Positions 16,430 through 25,257 of a DNA stretch of 64,000 nt are shown piece by piece. Below the pieces are notes generated by a model, which ran no database searches, was not told where the DNA came from, and saw only the letters and a program-made list of their open reading frames with translations. The stretch lies in NCBI GenBank assembly GCA_052118425.1, contig JBQKHF010000008.1; one strand, given 5' to 3'. This stretch comes from Roseburia_C sp900315735. Lineage in GTDB: Bacteria; Bacillota; Clostridia; Lachnospirales; Lachnospiraceae. Each line of letters begins with the position of its first letter. Position 1 is the first letter of the stretch. A program made the translations under genes and the position numbers.

Positions 16430-17365
16430 ATGGAATATATTTGCGGCATGACATATGCACCATTTGCAAGGAAAGGAAGCTATCAGGAGAAGCGTGCTTT
16501 TGACAGCTTAAAGAAAATGAAAGAACGCACCAACAGCAATTTTGTTATTTTAGCACCAAACGGATTGCAGGATACGGCACAGTCGGAAGAGATTTGTTAT
16601 ACTTCTGAGGCAACGGTGTCAGATGATGAATTAAAGGGCATGATTGATTATGCAAAAGAGCTTGGCATGCGTGTGGCTTTAAAGCCTACGGTAAATTGCA
16701 AGAATGGAACCTGGCGCGCCCATGTCAACTTCTTTGATGAAGATGTGGTCTGCGAACCGAAGTGGTGTAACTGGTTTGAATCCTATACCGAATTTCAGCT
16801 TCATTATGCGAGACTGGCAAAAGAAATGGGTGTGGAAATGCATATCGCAGGCTGCGAAATGGTTATGGCAGAGCGCAGGGAAGCGGAGTGGCGGAAGCTG
16901 ATTGCCGACATCCGGGGCGAATTTGACGGGCTTGTTTCCTATAATACCGATAAGTATCAGGAACATAATGTGAAATGGTGGGATGCGGTAGATGTGATTT
17001 CTTCCAGCGGCTATTATCCATTGGAGGACTGGGAGAACCAGCTTGACCGGATTGAAGCGGTGGTAAAGAAATTTCAAAAGCCATTTTTCTTTGCGGAAGC
17101 AGGCTGTATGTCTATTGTAGATTCCAATAAAGTGCCGAATGACTGGACGGTGCAGGGGGAAGCAGATGCTGATGGACAGGCAGACTGGTATGAAGCAATG
17201 TTTCAAGCCTGCTTAAAAAGAGACTGGGTAAAGGGCATGGCATTCTGGTCCTGGAGCAATCATCTCTATACGAAGAACGCTGCCTTAAAGAAAAAAGATT
17301 ATGAAATATATGCAAAACCAGCGGAGAAAATCGTGAAAAAATACTACGATTCTATTCAAAAGTAA
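16430..17365 (+). CDS. Cytosolic GH113 beta-1,4-mannanase
   Basis: A 311-residue TIM-barrel enzyme of glycoside hydrolase family 113. The probable acid/base is Glu143 in GCEMV and the nucleophile Glu223 in FAEAGC, both at the ends of barrel strands; the WSWSNHLY stretch near the C-terminus is also typical. There is no signal peptide, so it acts on imported mannooligosaccharides. It is the first gene rightward from the AraC regulator; the phosphohexomutase follows after 110 bp with its own promoter. A purine-rich GAGGAGAAAGG site lies about 11 nt before the ATG. Confidence 0.85.
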   Translation: MEYICGMTYAPFARKGSYQEKRAFDSLKKMKERTNSNFVILAPNGLQDTAQSEEICYTSEATVSDDELKGMIDYAKELGMRVALKPTVNCKNGTWRAHVNFFDEDVVCEPKWCNWFESYTEFQLHYARLAKEMGVEMHIAGCEMVMAERREAEWRKLIADIRGEFDGLVSYNTDKYQEHNVKWWDAVDVISSSGYYPLEDWENQLDRIEAVVKKFQKPFFFAEAGCMSIVDSNKVPNDWTVQGEADADGQADWYEAMFQACLKRDWVKGMAFWSWSNHLYTKNAALKKKDYEIYAKPAEKIVKKYYDSIQK

Positions 17366-17424
17366 CAAAAAGTTAAAAAACCTAAAATAACTTAAAAATC
17401 CTTATACAAAAACTTAAATTAATC

Positions 17425-17433
17425 TGTTATAAT
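17425..17433 (+). promoter_or_regulatory. Extended -10 promoter of the phosphohexomutase gene
   Basis: TGTTATAAT (17425-17433) is an extended -10 element 43 bp before the start codon. The A/T-rich stretch upstream holds several near-repeats of ACTTAAA, which may be binding sites but are weakly defined. Confidence 0.5.
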
Positions 17434-17475
17434 TAACTAACAAAAGTAAATTTAAGGAAGGATGAGGGTATTAAC

Positions 17476-19203
17476 ATGGATTACAGAACAGTATATGAAA
17501 AATGGTGTACCGATACATATTTTGATGAGGCAACCAGAGCAGAGCTTGAGGCATTAGAGGGACAGGAAGCAGAAATTGAAGACCGCTTCTATCGTCAGTT
17601 AGAGTTTGGTACCGGTGGTTTAAGAGGTGTTATCGGAGCCGGAACCAACCGCATGAACGTTTATACCGTACGTCAGGCAACCCAGGGACTTGCAAATTAC
17701 ATTGTAAGTCAGAACGGACAGAAGAAGGGTGTTGCCATTGCATACGATTCCAGAATTATGTCTCCGGAATTTGCCGAAGAAGCAGCACTTTGCTTAAATG
17801 CAAATGGTATTGTAACTTATAAATTTGAATCCTTAAGACCGACACCGGAGCTTTCTTTTGCAGTACGTGAATTAGGCTGTATTTCCGGTATTGTCATTAC
17901 AGCAAGCCACAACCCGAGAGAGTATAACGGATATAAAGTATACTGGGAAGACGGTGCACAGATTACTCCGCCACATGATAAAAACATTTTAGCTGAAGTT
18001 GCAAAAGTAACAGATTTCGCCCAGGTGAAGACCATGAGTGAAGAAGAAGCAACAGCAGCAGGTCTTTACCATATCATTGGAAAAGAAATGGACGACCGTT
18101 ATATGACAGAGCTGAAAAAACAGTCCATTCATCCGGAAATCATTAAGAAGATGGCAAAGGACATTAAGATTGTCTATACTCCGTTACATGGAACAGGAAA
18201 CCTTCCGGTCCGCAGAGTATTAAAGGAATTAGGCTTTGAACAGGTTTATGTAGTACCGGAGCAGGAGCTGCCGGATGGTAATTTCCCAACAGTATCCTAT
18301 CCGAATCCGGAATCACCAAAGGCATTTGAACTGGCATTAAAGCTTGCAAAGAAAGCAGATGCAGATATTGTTCTGGCAACTGACCCGGATGCAGACCGTC
18401 TTGGCGTTTATGCAAAGAATACCGCAACCGGCGAATATGTAAGCTTTACCGGAAATATGTCAGGTATGCTGATTGCAGAATACATTTTAAGAGAAAGAAA
18501 AGAAACAGGAACACTGCCACAGAATGCAGCGCTGGTAGAAACCATTGTTACTACAGATATGGCAAAAGCAGTTGCAGCAGCTTACGGCGTAAAGATTATT
18601 GAAGTATTAACCGGATTTAAATATATTGGAGAACAGATTAAATTATTCGAACAGAACAATTCCTATTCTTACGTATTTGGTTTAGAAGAAAGTTACGGAT
18701 GTCTGGCAGGAACTTATGCAAGAGATAAGGATGCCTGCGTGGCAGTTATGATGCTCTGCGAAGTAGCTTCTTTCTATAAGAACCAGAATAAGACGCTCTG
18801 GGATGCCATGTTAGACATGTATGAAAAGTACGGTTATTATAAAGAAGGCTTAGAGACCATGACCTTAAAGGGAATGGACGGAGCACAGCAGATTCAGAAT
18901 ATGATGACAAAAATGCGTGAACATGTACCGGCAGAAATCGGTGCACACAAAGTTCTTGCCATCCGTGATTATAAGACCGGAATCCGTAAGGATTTGGAAA
19001 ATGGCAAAGAAGAGCCGGCAGGATTACCGGAATCTAACGTATTATATTATGAACTGAGCAACCATGCATGGTGCTGTGTAAGACCTTCCGGAACAGAGCC
19101 AAAGATTAAATTCTACTTTGGCGTAGTAGGAGAATCCTTAGAAGATTCTGCTGATAAATTAGAAGAATTGAAAAATGCTATGTTAGCCTATGCAGAGGAG
19201 TAA
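17476..19203 (+). CDS. Alpha-phosphohexomutase (phosphoglucomutase/phosphomannomutase)
   Basis: A 575-residue enzyme converting hexose-1-phosphates to hexose-6-phosphates. The catalytic phosphoserine is Ser144 in TASHNPREYNGYK, the magnesium loop is DPDADRLGV, the sugar-binding loop is EESYG, and the phosphate-binding loop is RPSGTEPKIKFYF. In the mannan pathway it would convert mannose-1-phosphate from the GH130 enzymes to mannose-6-phosphate, and also glucose-1-phosphate. The ribosome binding site AAGGAAGG precedes the ATG. A membrane protein gene begins 3 bp after its stop codon, so they are co-transcribed. Confidence 0.9.
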   Translation: MDYRTVYEKWCTDTYFDEATRAELEALEGQEAEIEDRFYRQLEFGTGGLRGVIGAGTNRMNVYTVRQATQGLANYIVSQNGQKKGVAIAYDSRIMSPEFAEEAALCLNANGIVTYKFESLRPTPELSFAVRELGCISGIVITASHNPREYNGYKVYWEDGAQITPPHDKNILAEVAKVTDFAQVKTMSEEEATAAGLYHIIGKEMDDRYMTELKKQSIHPEIIKKMAKDIKIVYTPLHGTGNLPVRRVLKELGFEQVYVVPEQELPDGNFPTVSYPNPESPKAFELALKLAKKADADIVLATDPDADRLGVYAKNTATGEYVSFTGNMSGMLIAEYILRERKETGTLPQNAALVETIVTTDMAKAVAAAYGVKIIEVLTGFKYIGEQIKLFEQNNSYSYVFGLEESYGCLAGTYARDKDACVAVMMLCEVASFYKNQNKTLWDAMLDMYEKYGYYKEGLETMTLKGMDGAQQIQNMMTKMREHVPAEIGAHKVLAIRDYKTGIRKDLENGKEEPAGLPESNVLYYELSNHAWCCVRPSGTEPKIKFYFGVVGESLEDSADKLEELKNAMLAYAEE

Positions 19204-19206
19204 ATA

Positions 19207-19944
19207 GTGGAAGAAAGAAAAAGGGATGAAAATTACCGCCCGGTAAAAACAGTACTGGGAGAAGATTCTGATTTCTATCAGAAATCGGAAATTAAAACAG
19301 AAAAGCAGAAATGGTCGGAGCTTTCGAAAAAGCAAAAGCGGCGTTACTTCCGGGATTATTACCTGTGGAAGACCCTTGGCGTTGCGCTTGGTGTGTTTAT
19401 TGTGGCATTTTTGATTATTCATTTTGCCACAAAGACCACCATGGTCATGGGAGTGATGGCAGTTAATACCGATGGCGCCCATATTGAAGCCACAAGCCCG
19501 GACTATTTTAATGATTTTCTGGAAGAAAACGGAGTGAATCCGAAAAAGGAAAAAGTCAATTTGAACTATACCATCTGGATTGACCCGAATTCCGGCGAGA
19601 GCGTGGATACTACCAGCTTAGAGACGATACAGACGCTGTTTATGACCCGGTCTGTGGATGTATTCTTTTCGGATGAAACTTTTTTCAAATGTATGGCAGG
19701 AACCGATTATCTGGTAGACATCCGGGATTATCTGCCGGAAGAACTGATTGAAAAATATCAGGATGATATTGTCTGGACAGAAGTGGAAGAGACCGGAGAG
19801 ACCATTGCAGCAGGCATCCGCCTTAGAGACAATGCCTGGGTAAAGGCAACCGGCTGGTATGACGGCGAGGTTGTCGTGGGAATGGCAGACGGCATGAAGA
19901 GCCCGGAGCTTGCCACAGCTCTGATGGAAGAAATTTTGAAGTGA
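19207..19944 (+). CDS. Single-pass membrane protein of unknown function
   Basis: A 245-residue protein, not recognised. It has a charged cytosolic N-terminus (about 60 residues), one transmembrane helix (TLGVALGVFIVAFLIIHFA) and an extracytoplasmic domain of about 165 residues. That domain (ETIQTLFMTRSVDVFFSDETFF, VDIRDYLPEELIEKY) faintly resembles part of a periplasmic binding-protein fold. The GTG start is placed by an AGGAG site inside the end of the phosphohexomutase gene. It lies between pgm and the NUDIX gene and is probably carried along in the operon. Confidence 0.6.
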   Translation: MEERKRDENYRPVKTVLGEDSDFYQKSEIKTEKQKWSELSKKQKRRYFRDYYLWKTLGVALGVFIVAFLIIHFATKTTMVMGVMAVNTDGAHIEATSPDYFNDFLEENGVNPKKEKVNLNYTIWIDPNSGESVDTTSLETIQTLFMTRSVDVFFSDETFFKCMAGTDYLVDIRDYLPEELIEKYQDDIVWTEVEETGETIAAGIRLRDNAWVKATGWYDGEVVVGMADGMKSPELATALMEEILK

Positions 19945-20032
19945 CATAAATACACCGTGTAAAAGCAACAGCAGAAATTTTGCATAACGGAAAAGAAATA
20001 ATAAAAAATAACAAGAAAGTCAGGTGAAGTCA

Positions 20033-20659
20033 GTGCAGGAAGAAAAGAAAAAGTATGAAAGCGTAACAAAGCTTACGGAGAATTCTTTTTTGAACTTATA
20101 TCAGATTGATGCCATAGCAAGGGATGGAGCACATTTTAATTACTATTTTGCCTCCAGAAATGACAGTGAGCATATCAAGCATAAGACCCACAGCATGCAG
20201 CCTGAAGGCATGGCAATCTATGCACTGACGGAAGACGGAAAGAAAATTGTACTGGTAAGGCAATACCGTTATCCAATCAATGACTATATCTATGAACTTC
20301 CTGCCGGACTGATTGAACCGGGAGAGAATGCATCTGAGGCAGCAGTACGGGAAATGTCAGAAGAAACCGGACTGACCTTAAAGGTCTATGAAGGCGGTGC
20401 TGCGTATCTTCGCCGGGGATTTTTCTTAGCACAGGGAATGACTGATGAGAGCGGCAGCATGATATATGGAACGGTGACAGAGGAAAACGGCAGGCAGCAG
20501 CTTGAAAATACCGAAGATATGGAAGTCGTTTTAGCAGACCGGGAGATGGTAAAGAAAATATTAGAAACCGAACGTGTTACCATCCGGTGTGCCTATCTTC
20601 TGATGCAGTTCCTGCAGGCAGAACCGGAGAGACCGTTTCAATTTTTAGAGATAGAGTAA
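20033..20659 (+). CDS. NUDIX hydrolase, ADP-ribose pyrophosphatase-like
   Basis: A 208-residue NUDIX protein. The full Nudix box is present across GLIEPGENASEAA and VREMSEETGL, matching GX5EX7REUXEEXGU, and LVRQYRYPINDYIYELPAG is typical of ADP-sugar pyrophosphatases. Substrate is likely ADP-ribose or a nucleotide sugar. Two GTG starts compete (20024 and 20033); the second has AGGTG spaced about 6 nt upstream and is preferred. It is followed by the GH36 gene after 10 bp, and the GH36 ribosome binding site overlaps its stop codon, so the two are co-transcribed. Confidence 0.82.
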   Translation: MQEEKKKYESVTKLTENSFLNLYQIDAIARDGAHFNYYFASRNDSEHIKHKTHSMQPEGMAIYALTEDGKKIVLVRQYRYPINDYIYELPAGLIEPGENASEAAVREMSEETGLTLKVYEGGAAYLRRGFFLAQGMTDESGSMIYGTVTEENGRQQLENTEDMEVVLADREMVKKILETERVTIRCAYLLMQFLQAEPERPFQFLEIE

Positions 20660-20669
20660 GGAGTTACAT

Positions 20670-22874
20670 ATGGCAATCACATATTTAGAAGAAAAAAGAC
20701 TTTTTCAGTTAGATACGGAGAACACCAGTTATATCATTGGAATCGTAGATGAAGAAAATTTTGTCGGACATGTATATTACGGCAGAAAGATAAAAGGCAG
20801 AGATACAGCATATCTGATGCGTACCGGGGAAGCTCCTTTTGTACCATCGAAGAATAACAGGGAACGTCTTTCCTTCTTAGACAGCTTTCCGATGGAGTAT
20901 CCGGGAAATGGCCTTGGCGATTACCGTGAGAGTGCCATTGAAGTAAAGACAGCAGGTGGACATACCGGTGTGCAGCTTAATTATGAATCTTATGAGATTT
21001 TAGATGAGAAGCCACAGCTTAAGGGACTGCCATCCACCTTTGCCGGAGCGGAAGCATGTAAGACACTGGTACTGCATTGCAAGGATGCAGTGCTGAATCT
21101 TCGCGCGGACCTTTTATATACAGTATTTGAAAAAGAAGATGTGATTACCAGAAGTGTGGTACTTCATTATGACGGAACAGAGCCGTTATATCTTACAAAG
21201 GTGATGTCTGCCAGTCTTGATATGGATAATAAAGAGTATGAGATGATTACCATGCATGGCTCCTGGGCAAGAGAACGTCAGGTTGAATACCGCTCTTTGG
21301 GTTATGGCAAACAGAGCGTAGGCTCCGTGCGGGGAGAATCTTCCCATCAGGACCATCCGTTCCTTGCATTAAAAGAAAAGATGACAACAGAAGATACCGG
21401 TTCTGTTTATGCCATGCATTTTGTATATTCCGGTAATTTCTTAGCACAGGCAGAGCTGTCCCAGTTTGATTCTGTGCGTATGATGATGGGAATTCATCCG
21501 AATCAGTTCTGCTTTAAATTAGAGCAGGGAGAGGAATTCTATGCACCGGAGGTTGTGCTGACTTATTCGGCAGCAGGACTTGGACAGATGACAAGAAATC
21601 TCCATGATTTATACCGGAATCATCTGATTCGTGGAGAATATAAAGATAAGAAACGTCCGATTCTCATTAATAACTGGGAAGCTACTTATTTTGATTTTGA
21701 TACCGAGAAACTGCTGGGCATTGCAAAGCGTGCATCGGAGCTTGGCGTTGAGATGCTGGTTATGGATGATGGCTGGTTTGGACACCGCAATGATGACAGC
21801 ACAAGCCTTGGTGACTGGGTAGTGAATGAAAATAAAATTAAGGGCGGACTGAAGAATCTGGTAGAAAAGGTCAATGCCCTTGGCATGAAGTTTGGTATCT
21901 GGTTTGAACCGGAAATGATATCACCGGATTCTAAATTATATGAAGAACATCCGGACTGGGCAATTGCGATTCCGAGGCGTACAGCAAGTCTTTGCCGGAA
22001 CCAGTATGTACTGGATTTATCCAGAAGAGATGTGTTAGAGCATACTTATGAGAGTGTGGCATCTATCCTTCGCAGTGCCAATATTGAATATGTAAAATGG
22101 GATATGAACCGCCAGTTATCCGACATCGGAAGTGCTTTATTACCGGCAGACCGGCAGGGAGAACTGATGCACCGTTATGTGCTGGGGGTTTATGAATTAC
22201 AGGAACGCCTGTTGCAGGAATTTCCACATCTGTTATTGGAAAACTGCTCCGGCGGCGGTGCGAGATTTGATCCGGGAATGTTATATTACAGCCCGCAGAT
22301 CTGGTGCTCCGATGATACCGATGCTATCGAACGGTTGAAGATACAGGAAGGCACCATGATGATTTATCCATTGTCTACCATGGGTGCACACATTTCCGAC
22401 TGCCCAAATCATACCGTTGGCAGAGTGACACCGTTTGAAACAAGAGGTTATGTAGCGTTGGCAGGAACCTTTGGCTATGAGCTTGATATTACAAAGATAT
22501 CCAAAGAAGAGCAGGCAATGATTCCACAGCAGACAAAGATGTATCATAAGTACAATGATCTGGTTCGAAGAGGAGACTATTACCGTCTGGCGTCATTTAG
22601 CAGCAACCATGAGTATGACTGCTATATGGTAGTATCAAAGGATAAGAAGGAAGCACTCATTACTTATGTGCAGGTGCTGGCTCAGCCGAACTGCCATAGC
22701 CGGAAGTTATGTCTGAAGGGCTTATCAGAAGATATGACATACCGGGTAGAAGGTACGGATGAAGTATATAGTGGAGATGTGTTAATGTATGCCGGAATGT
22801 TAATCGAGCGCGGACAGGGAGACTTTAAGGGAAAACTCATTCATCTGGTCTGCACAGAGGATGAGAGAGCGTAG
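20670..22874 (+). CDS. GH36 alpha-galactosidase
   Basis: A 734-residue family GH36 enzyme removing alpha-1,6-galactosyl side groups, here most likely from galactomannan oligosaccharides. The N-terminal beta-supersandwich spans about residues 1-320, then the barrel has MDDGWFGHRNDD, the nucleophile Asp478 in KWDMNR, and the acid/base Asp548 in CSDDTDA preceded by NCSGGGARFD. No signal peptide: cytosolic. Translational coupling to the NUDIX gene is likely. It precedes the lacI-type regulator, with no clear terminator after it. Confidence 0.92.
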   Translation: MAITYLEEKRLFQLDTENTSYIIGIVDEENFVGHVYYGRKIKGRDTAYLMRTGEAPFVPSKNNRERLSFLDSFPMEYPGNGLGDYRESAIEVKTAGGHTGVQLNYESYEILDEKPQLKGLPSTFAGAEACKTLVLHCKDAVLNLRADLLYTVFEKEDVITRSVVLHYDGTEPLYLTKVMSASLDMDNKEYEMITMHGSWARERQVEYRSLGYGKQSVGSVRGESSHQDHPFLALKEKMTTEDTGSVYAMHFVYSGNFLAQAELSQFDSVRMMMGIHPNQFCFKLEQGEEFYAPEVVLTYSAAGLGQMTRNLHDLYRNHLIRGEYKDKKRPILINNWEATYFDFDTEKLLGIAKRASELGVEMLVMDDGWFGHRNDDSTSLGDWVVNENKIKGGLKNLVEKVNALGMKFGIWFEPEMISPDSKLYEEHPDWAIAIPRRTASLCRNQYVLDLSRRDVLEHTYESVASILRSANIEYVKWDMNRQLSDIGSALLPADRQGELMHRYVLGVYELQERLLQEFPHLLLENCSGGGARFDPGMLYYSPQIWCSDDTDAIERLKIQEGTMMIYPLSTMGAHISDCPNHTVGRVTPFETRGYVALAGTFGYELDITKISKEEQAMIPQQTKMYHKYNDLVRRGDYYRLASFSSNHEYDCYMVVSKDKKEALITYVQVLAQPNCHSRKLCLKGLSEDMTYRVEGTDEVYSGDVLMYAGMLIERGQGDFKGKLIHLVCTEDERA

Positions 22875-22913
22875 AAGTTCGTGAAATAACGGTATAAGAG
22901 GGTTTTTCTCTGC

Positions 22914-22942
22914 TTGACAAACAATTCTACAGTAATTAAAAT
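22914..22942 (+). promoter_or_regulatory. Promoter of the lacI-type regulator
   Basis: TTGACA (22914-22919) and TAAAAT (22937-22942) are 17 bp apart, a near-consensus sigma-A promoter about 75 bp ahead of the start codon. Confidence 0.8.
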
Positions 22943-22944
22943 TT

Positions 22945-22970
22945 GGTTAAGCATATGGTTAAATTTACCT
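22945..22970. promoter_or_regulatory. Candidate LacI-family operator downstream of the -10
   Basis: GGTTAA occurs at 22945 and 22957 as a direct repeat, and GGTTAAATTTACC (22957-22969) is a 13-bp near-palindrome with one mismatched pair. Being just downstream of the promoter, it is a reasonable autoregulatory operator, though lacking the central CG usual for LacI-family sites. Confidence 0.4.
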
Positions 22971-23016
22971 AATTGGTATTTTGACCAGGATAGAACAGAA
23001 ACAGGGGTACAGACAA

Positions 23017-24036
23017 ATGGCAAAAGCAGTTAAACTTGCAGATATTGCAGAGATTGTGGGAGTCAGTACGGTAACAGTGTCAAAGGCACTGTCAGGCCAG
23101 AAAGGCGTGAGTGAAGAAGTCCGGGAGAGAATCCGGCAGGTGGCAGATGATCTGGGTTATAAACAGCCGTCTACCGTGAAGAAGAATCAGCCGAACCGGA
23201 GCTATAATCTTGGCATATTAATCAGTGAACGATTTTTGGATAAATATGAATCTTTTTACTGGCAGATGTACCAGTCGGTAGCAACCAAAGCAACAGCGAA
23301 GGAATGTTTTACCATGCTGGAAGTCATCAGCATTGAAGATGAAGAAGATGTCCGTCTTCCGAAACTGGTACAGGAGCGTAAGGTAGATGGTATTATTGTA
23401 ATCGGTAATGTGGCAGATGAATATTTAAAGGTATTGAATAATGGTTCCGGCATTCCGGTCATTTATCTTGATTATTATAACGGAAGGGAAGCCAGCGATT
23501 CTGTCATTTCCAACAGTTATTATGGAACTTATGAACTTACCAATTATTTATACCGGATGGGTCATCGTAAGATAGCTTATGTAGGAACGTTGCTTGCAAC
23601 GGAAAGTATTACAGACCGTTACTTTGGATATAGAAAAGCGTTGTTAGAGCATGGTCTGGAATTCAAGGAAGAATGGCTGATTGATGACCGTCATATAGAG
23701 ACGGGAAAGATTGATGTGGTAAATATGCTGAAACTTCCAAAGGATATGCCGACCGCCTTTGTATGTAACTGCGATTTGACGGCCAGCATGATGATAAAGA
23801 AACTGGAAGAAGAGGGATACCGTATTCCACAGGATATTTCCGTGGTGGGATTTGATAATTATCTCTTCCCGGGTCTTTCTGATGTCAAGATTACAACGTA
23901 TGAAGTTGATATAAAAGAAATGGCACGTCGTGCAATCCACAATATCGTAAAGAAAATCAGTAATGATAATTACAAACCGGGGGTTACCGTGGTGGAAGGT
24001 CGCCTGGTTTGTAAAGAGAGCGTAACTCGCGTATAG
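23017..24036 (+). CDS. LacI-family transcriptional regulator
   Basis: A 339-residue repressor with an N-terminal LacI helix-turn-helix (KLADIAEIVGVSTVTVSKAL, then hinge region) and a sugar-binding periplasmic-binding-protein-like core (residues about 65-339) including GFDNYLFPGLSD. It lies between GH36 and the mannooligosaccharide importer genes and probably represses them, with a mannan-derived sugar as inducer. The ATG at 23017 gives the canonical LacI N-terminus after AGGGG; the TTG at 22981 lies in the promoter region. Its last 53 bp overlap the convergent AraC gene tail-to-tail. Confidence 0.9.
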   Translation: MAKAVKLADIAEIVGVSTVTVSKALSGQKGVSEEVRERIRQVADDLGYKQPSTVKKNQPNRSYNLGILISERFLDKYESFYWQMYQSVATKATAKECFTMLEVISIEDEEDVRLPKLVQERKVDGIIVIGNVADEYLKVLNNGSGIPVIYLDYYNGREASDSVISNSYYGTYELTNYLYRMGHRKIAYVGTLLATESITDRYFGYRKALLEHGLEFKEEWLIDDRHIETGKIDVVNMLKLPKDMPTAFVCNCDLTASMMIKKLEEEGYRIPQDISVVGFDNYLFPGLSDVKITTYEVDIKEMARRAIHNIVKKISNDNYKPGVTVVEGRLVCKESVTRV

Positions 24037-24928
24037 AAGCCGGGACCTCCTGTTTGAATACAAATGGGGTGGTCCCGGTAAATTTTTTGAACAAATTGAT
24101 AAAGTGGTTTGTGTTATCAATACCCACAGCAGACCCCACTTCATGTACCGGCATATCAGAATTTAAAAGCAGTTCTTTGGCAGCCTCGATACGCTTCTGG
24201 TTCAAATATTGAAGTGGAGAAAGGGCAAAAACAGAAGAAAATTCCCTGCACAGGCGATAGCGGCTGATGCCGGTGATTTCTTCGAAATAGGCAAGGGAGT
24301 ATTCCTGGTCATAGTGCTGGTCAAAAGCTTCCTTCATAGTAAGAAGGTAATCTGCCACAGGTTTTGCGTCCTCAGAAAGAGTTAGGGCAGAGATACTAAG
24401 TTCGGTGAGCAGGTCGGTTAATTTCTTATGGAAAAGAAGCACTTCTTTTGCGGAAGGAGTGAGCGGCATGGCTGCAAACTCCGGAAGCAGCGTTGGAATG
24501 CTGGAACCGGCAGGAACAGGATACAGGACATCAAAAGCTTCATGAAAAATGCTGTAATAGGAAGAAAGTGCATTTCCGGAGAGAAAAAACAGGTAAAATT
24601 TCCAGTTACGTCCACTCTGCTCTAAGGTAAAAGGCTTGCTGCAATCGAAAAACAGACAATGAGCAGTATCTAAAGTATAGGTAGTACCATTGCAGAGAAA
24701 AATACCCTTTCCTGAGAGGGTAAAGAGAATCAGGTAAGAAGGAAATGGATTCAGCTCATAGGACACGGAAACAGGAAAAGAGATCTTTCCGCCCGCCAGA
24801 AGACTGAATAAAGAATCCCCGGAATCAGGAAAAGAATAAATATTACCTAATATTTCTTCCGGTAAAACTGTATTTTGGAACTCGGATTTATTCTTTAAAG
24901 CATTAAAAAAGGTGTTCTTAATATCCAT
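23984..24928 (-). CDS. AraC-family regulator, divergent from the mannan ABC importer
   Basis: A 314-residue AraC/XylS regulator. The N-terminal cupin-like half contains NPFPSYLILFTLSGKGIFLC; the C-terminal half has GISRYRLCREFSSVFALSPL and the second helix AVGIDNTNHFINLFKKFTG. It faces the importer operon across 329 bp, so it likely activates that operon together with the LacI-type repressor. It has a strong GGAGGG site. The gene end overlaps lacI by 53 bp. A short C-terminal extension (SIRELRSLYKPGDLPPR) after the helix-turn-helix is encoded in the overlap. Confidence 0.85.
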   Translation of the reverse strand: MDIKNTFFNALKNKSEFQNTVLPEEILGNIYSFPDSGDSLFSLLAGGKISFPVSVSYELNPFPSYLILFTLSGKGIFLCNGTTYTLDTAHCLFFDCSKPFTLEQSGRNWKFYLFFLSGNALSSYYSIFHEAFDVLYPVPAGSSIPTLLPEFAAMPLTPSAKEVLLFHKKLTDLLTELSISALTLSEDAKPVADYLLTMKEAFDQHYDQEYSLAYFEEITGISRYRLCREFSSVFALSPLQYLNQKRIEAAKELLLNSDMPVHEVGSAVGIDNTNHFINLFKKFTGTTPFVFKQEVPASIRELRSLYKPGDLPPR

Positions 24929-25257
24929 AATAACCCTCCGTTACTTAATAAAAGTGGTAAACTAATTTAGCTTATTACTATTATAATTAAAAAACAAAGT
25001 AACTGCAAGCGTGAAGTTAACCTTAATGAGCTAAAAACGAACTAAAATCAGCTAAATTAATCTCGAATGAGCACAATATTAGTGCAATAATACCAAAAAC
25101 AAACAACTGAATTTGGAAAAAACGAAGAAAACGACGAAAAATGCAAGAAAAGGAGATTAAAAACAAGAATGATTGATGACTAATTAGTTTAAAAAAGTAT
25201 AATTAAATTAAGTTACGAAACAGTAACGAAACAAATTAAAAGGAGGATATTTTTATT
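24929..25257. promoter_or_regulatory. Divergent control region between AraC and the mannan importer operon
   Basis: This 329-bp AT-rich region has no gene. It holds several TTAG/CTAA-type half-sites (24961-24972, 25029-25036, 25041-25060), a TTAACC at 25017-25022 like the lacI operator candidate, a promoter near 25173-25203, a direct repeat of TAACGAAACA-type units at 25213-25233, and an AGGAGGA ribosome binding site at 25241-25247. Both the LacI and AraC regulators may bind here. Confidence 0.6.
25173..25203 (+). promoter_or_regulatory. Candidate importer promoter with palindrome in the spacer
   Basis: TTGATG (25173-25178) and TATAAT (25198-25203) are 19 bp apart, slightly long. The spacer starts with a perfect 10-bp palindrome, ACTAATTAGT (25179-25188), well placed for a repressor or for an activator that corrects spacing. 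Confidence 0.5.
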
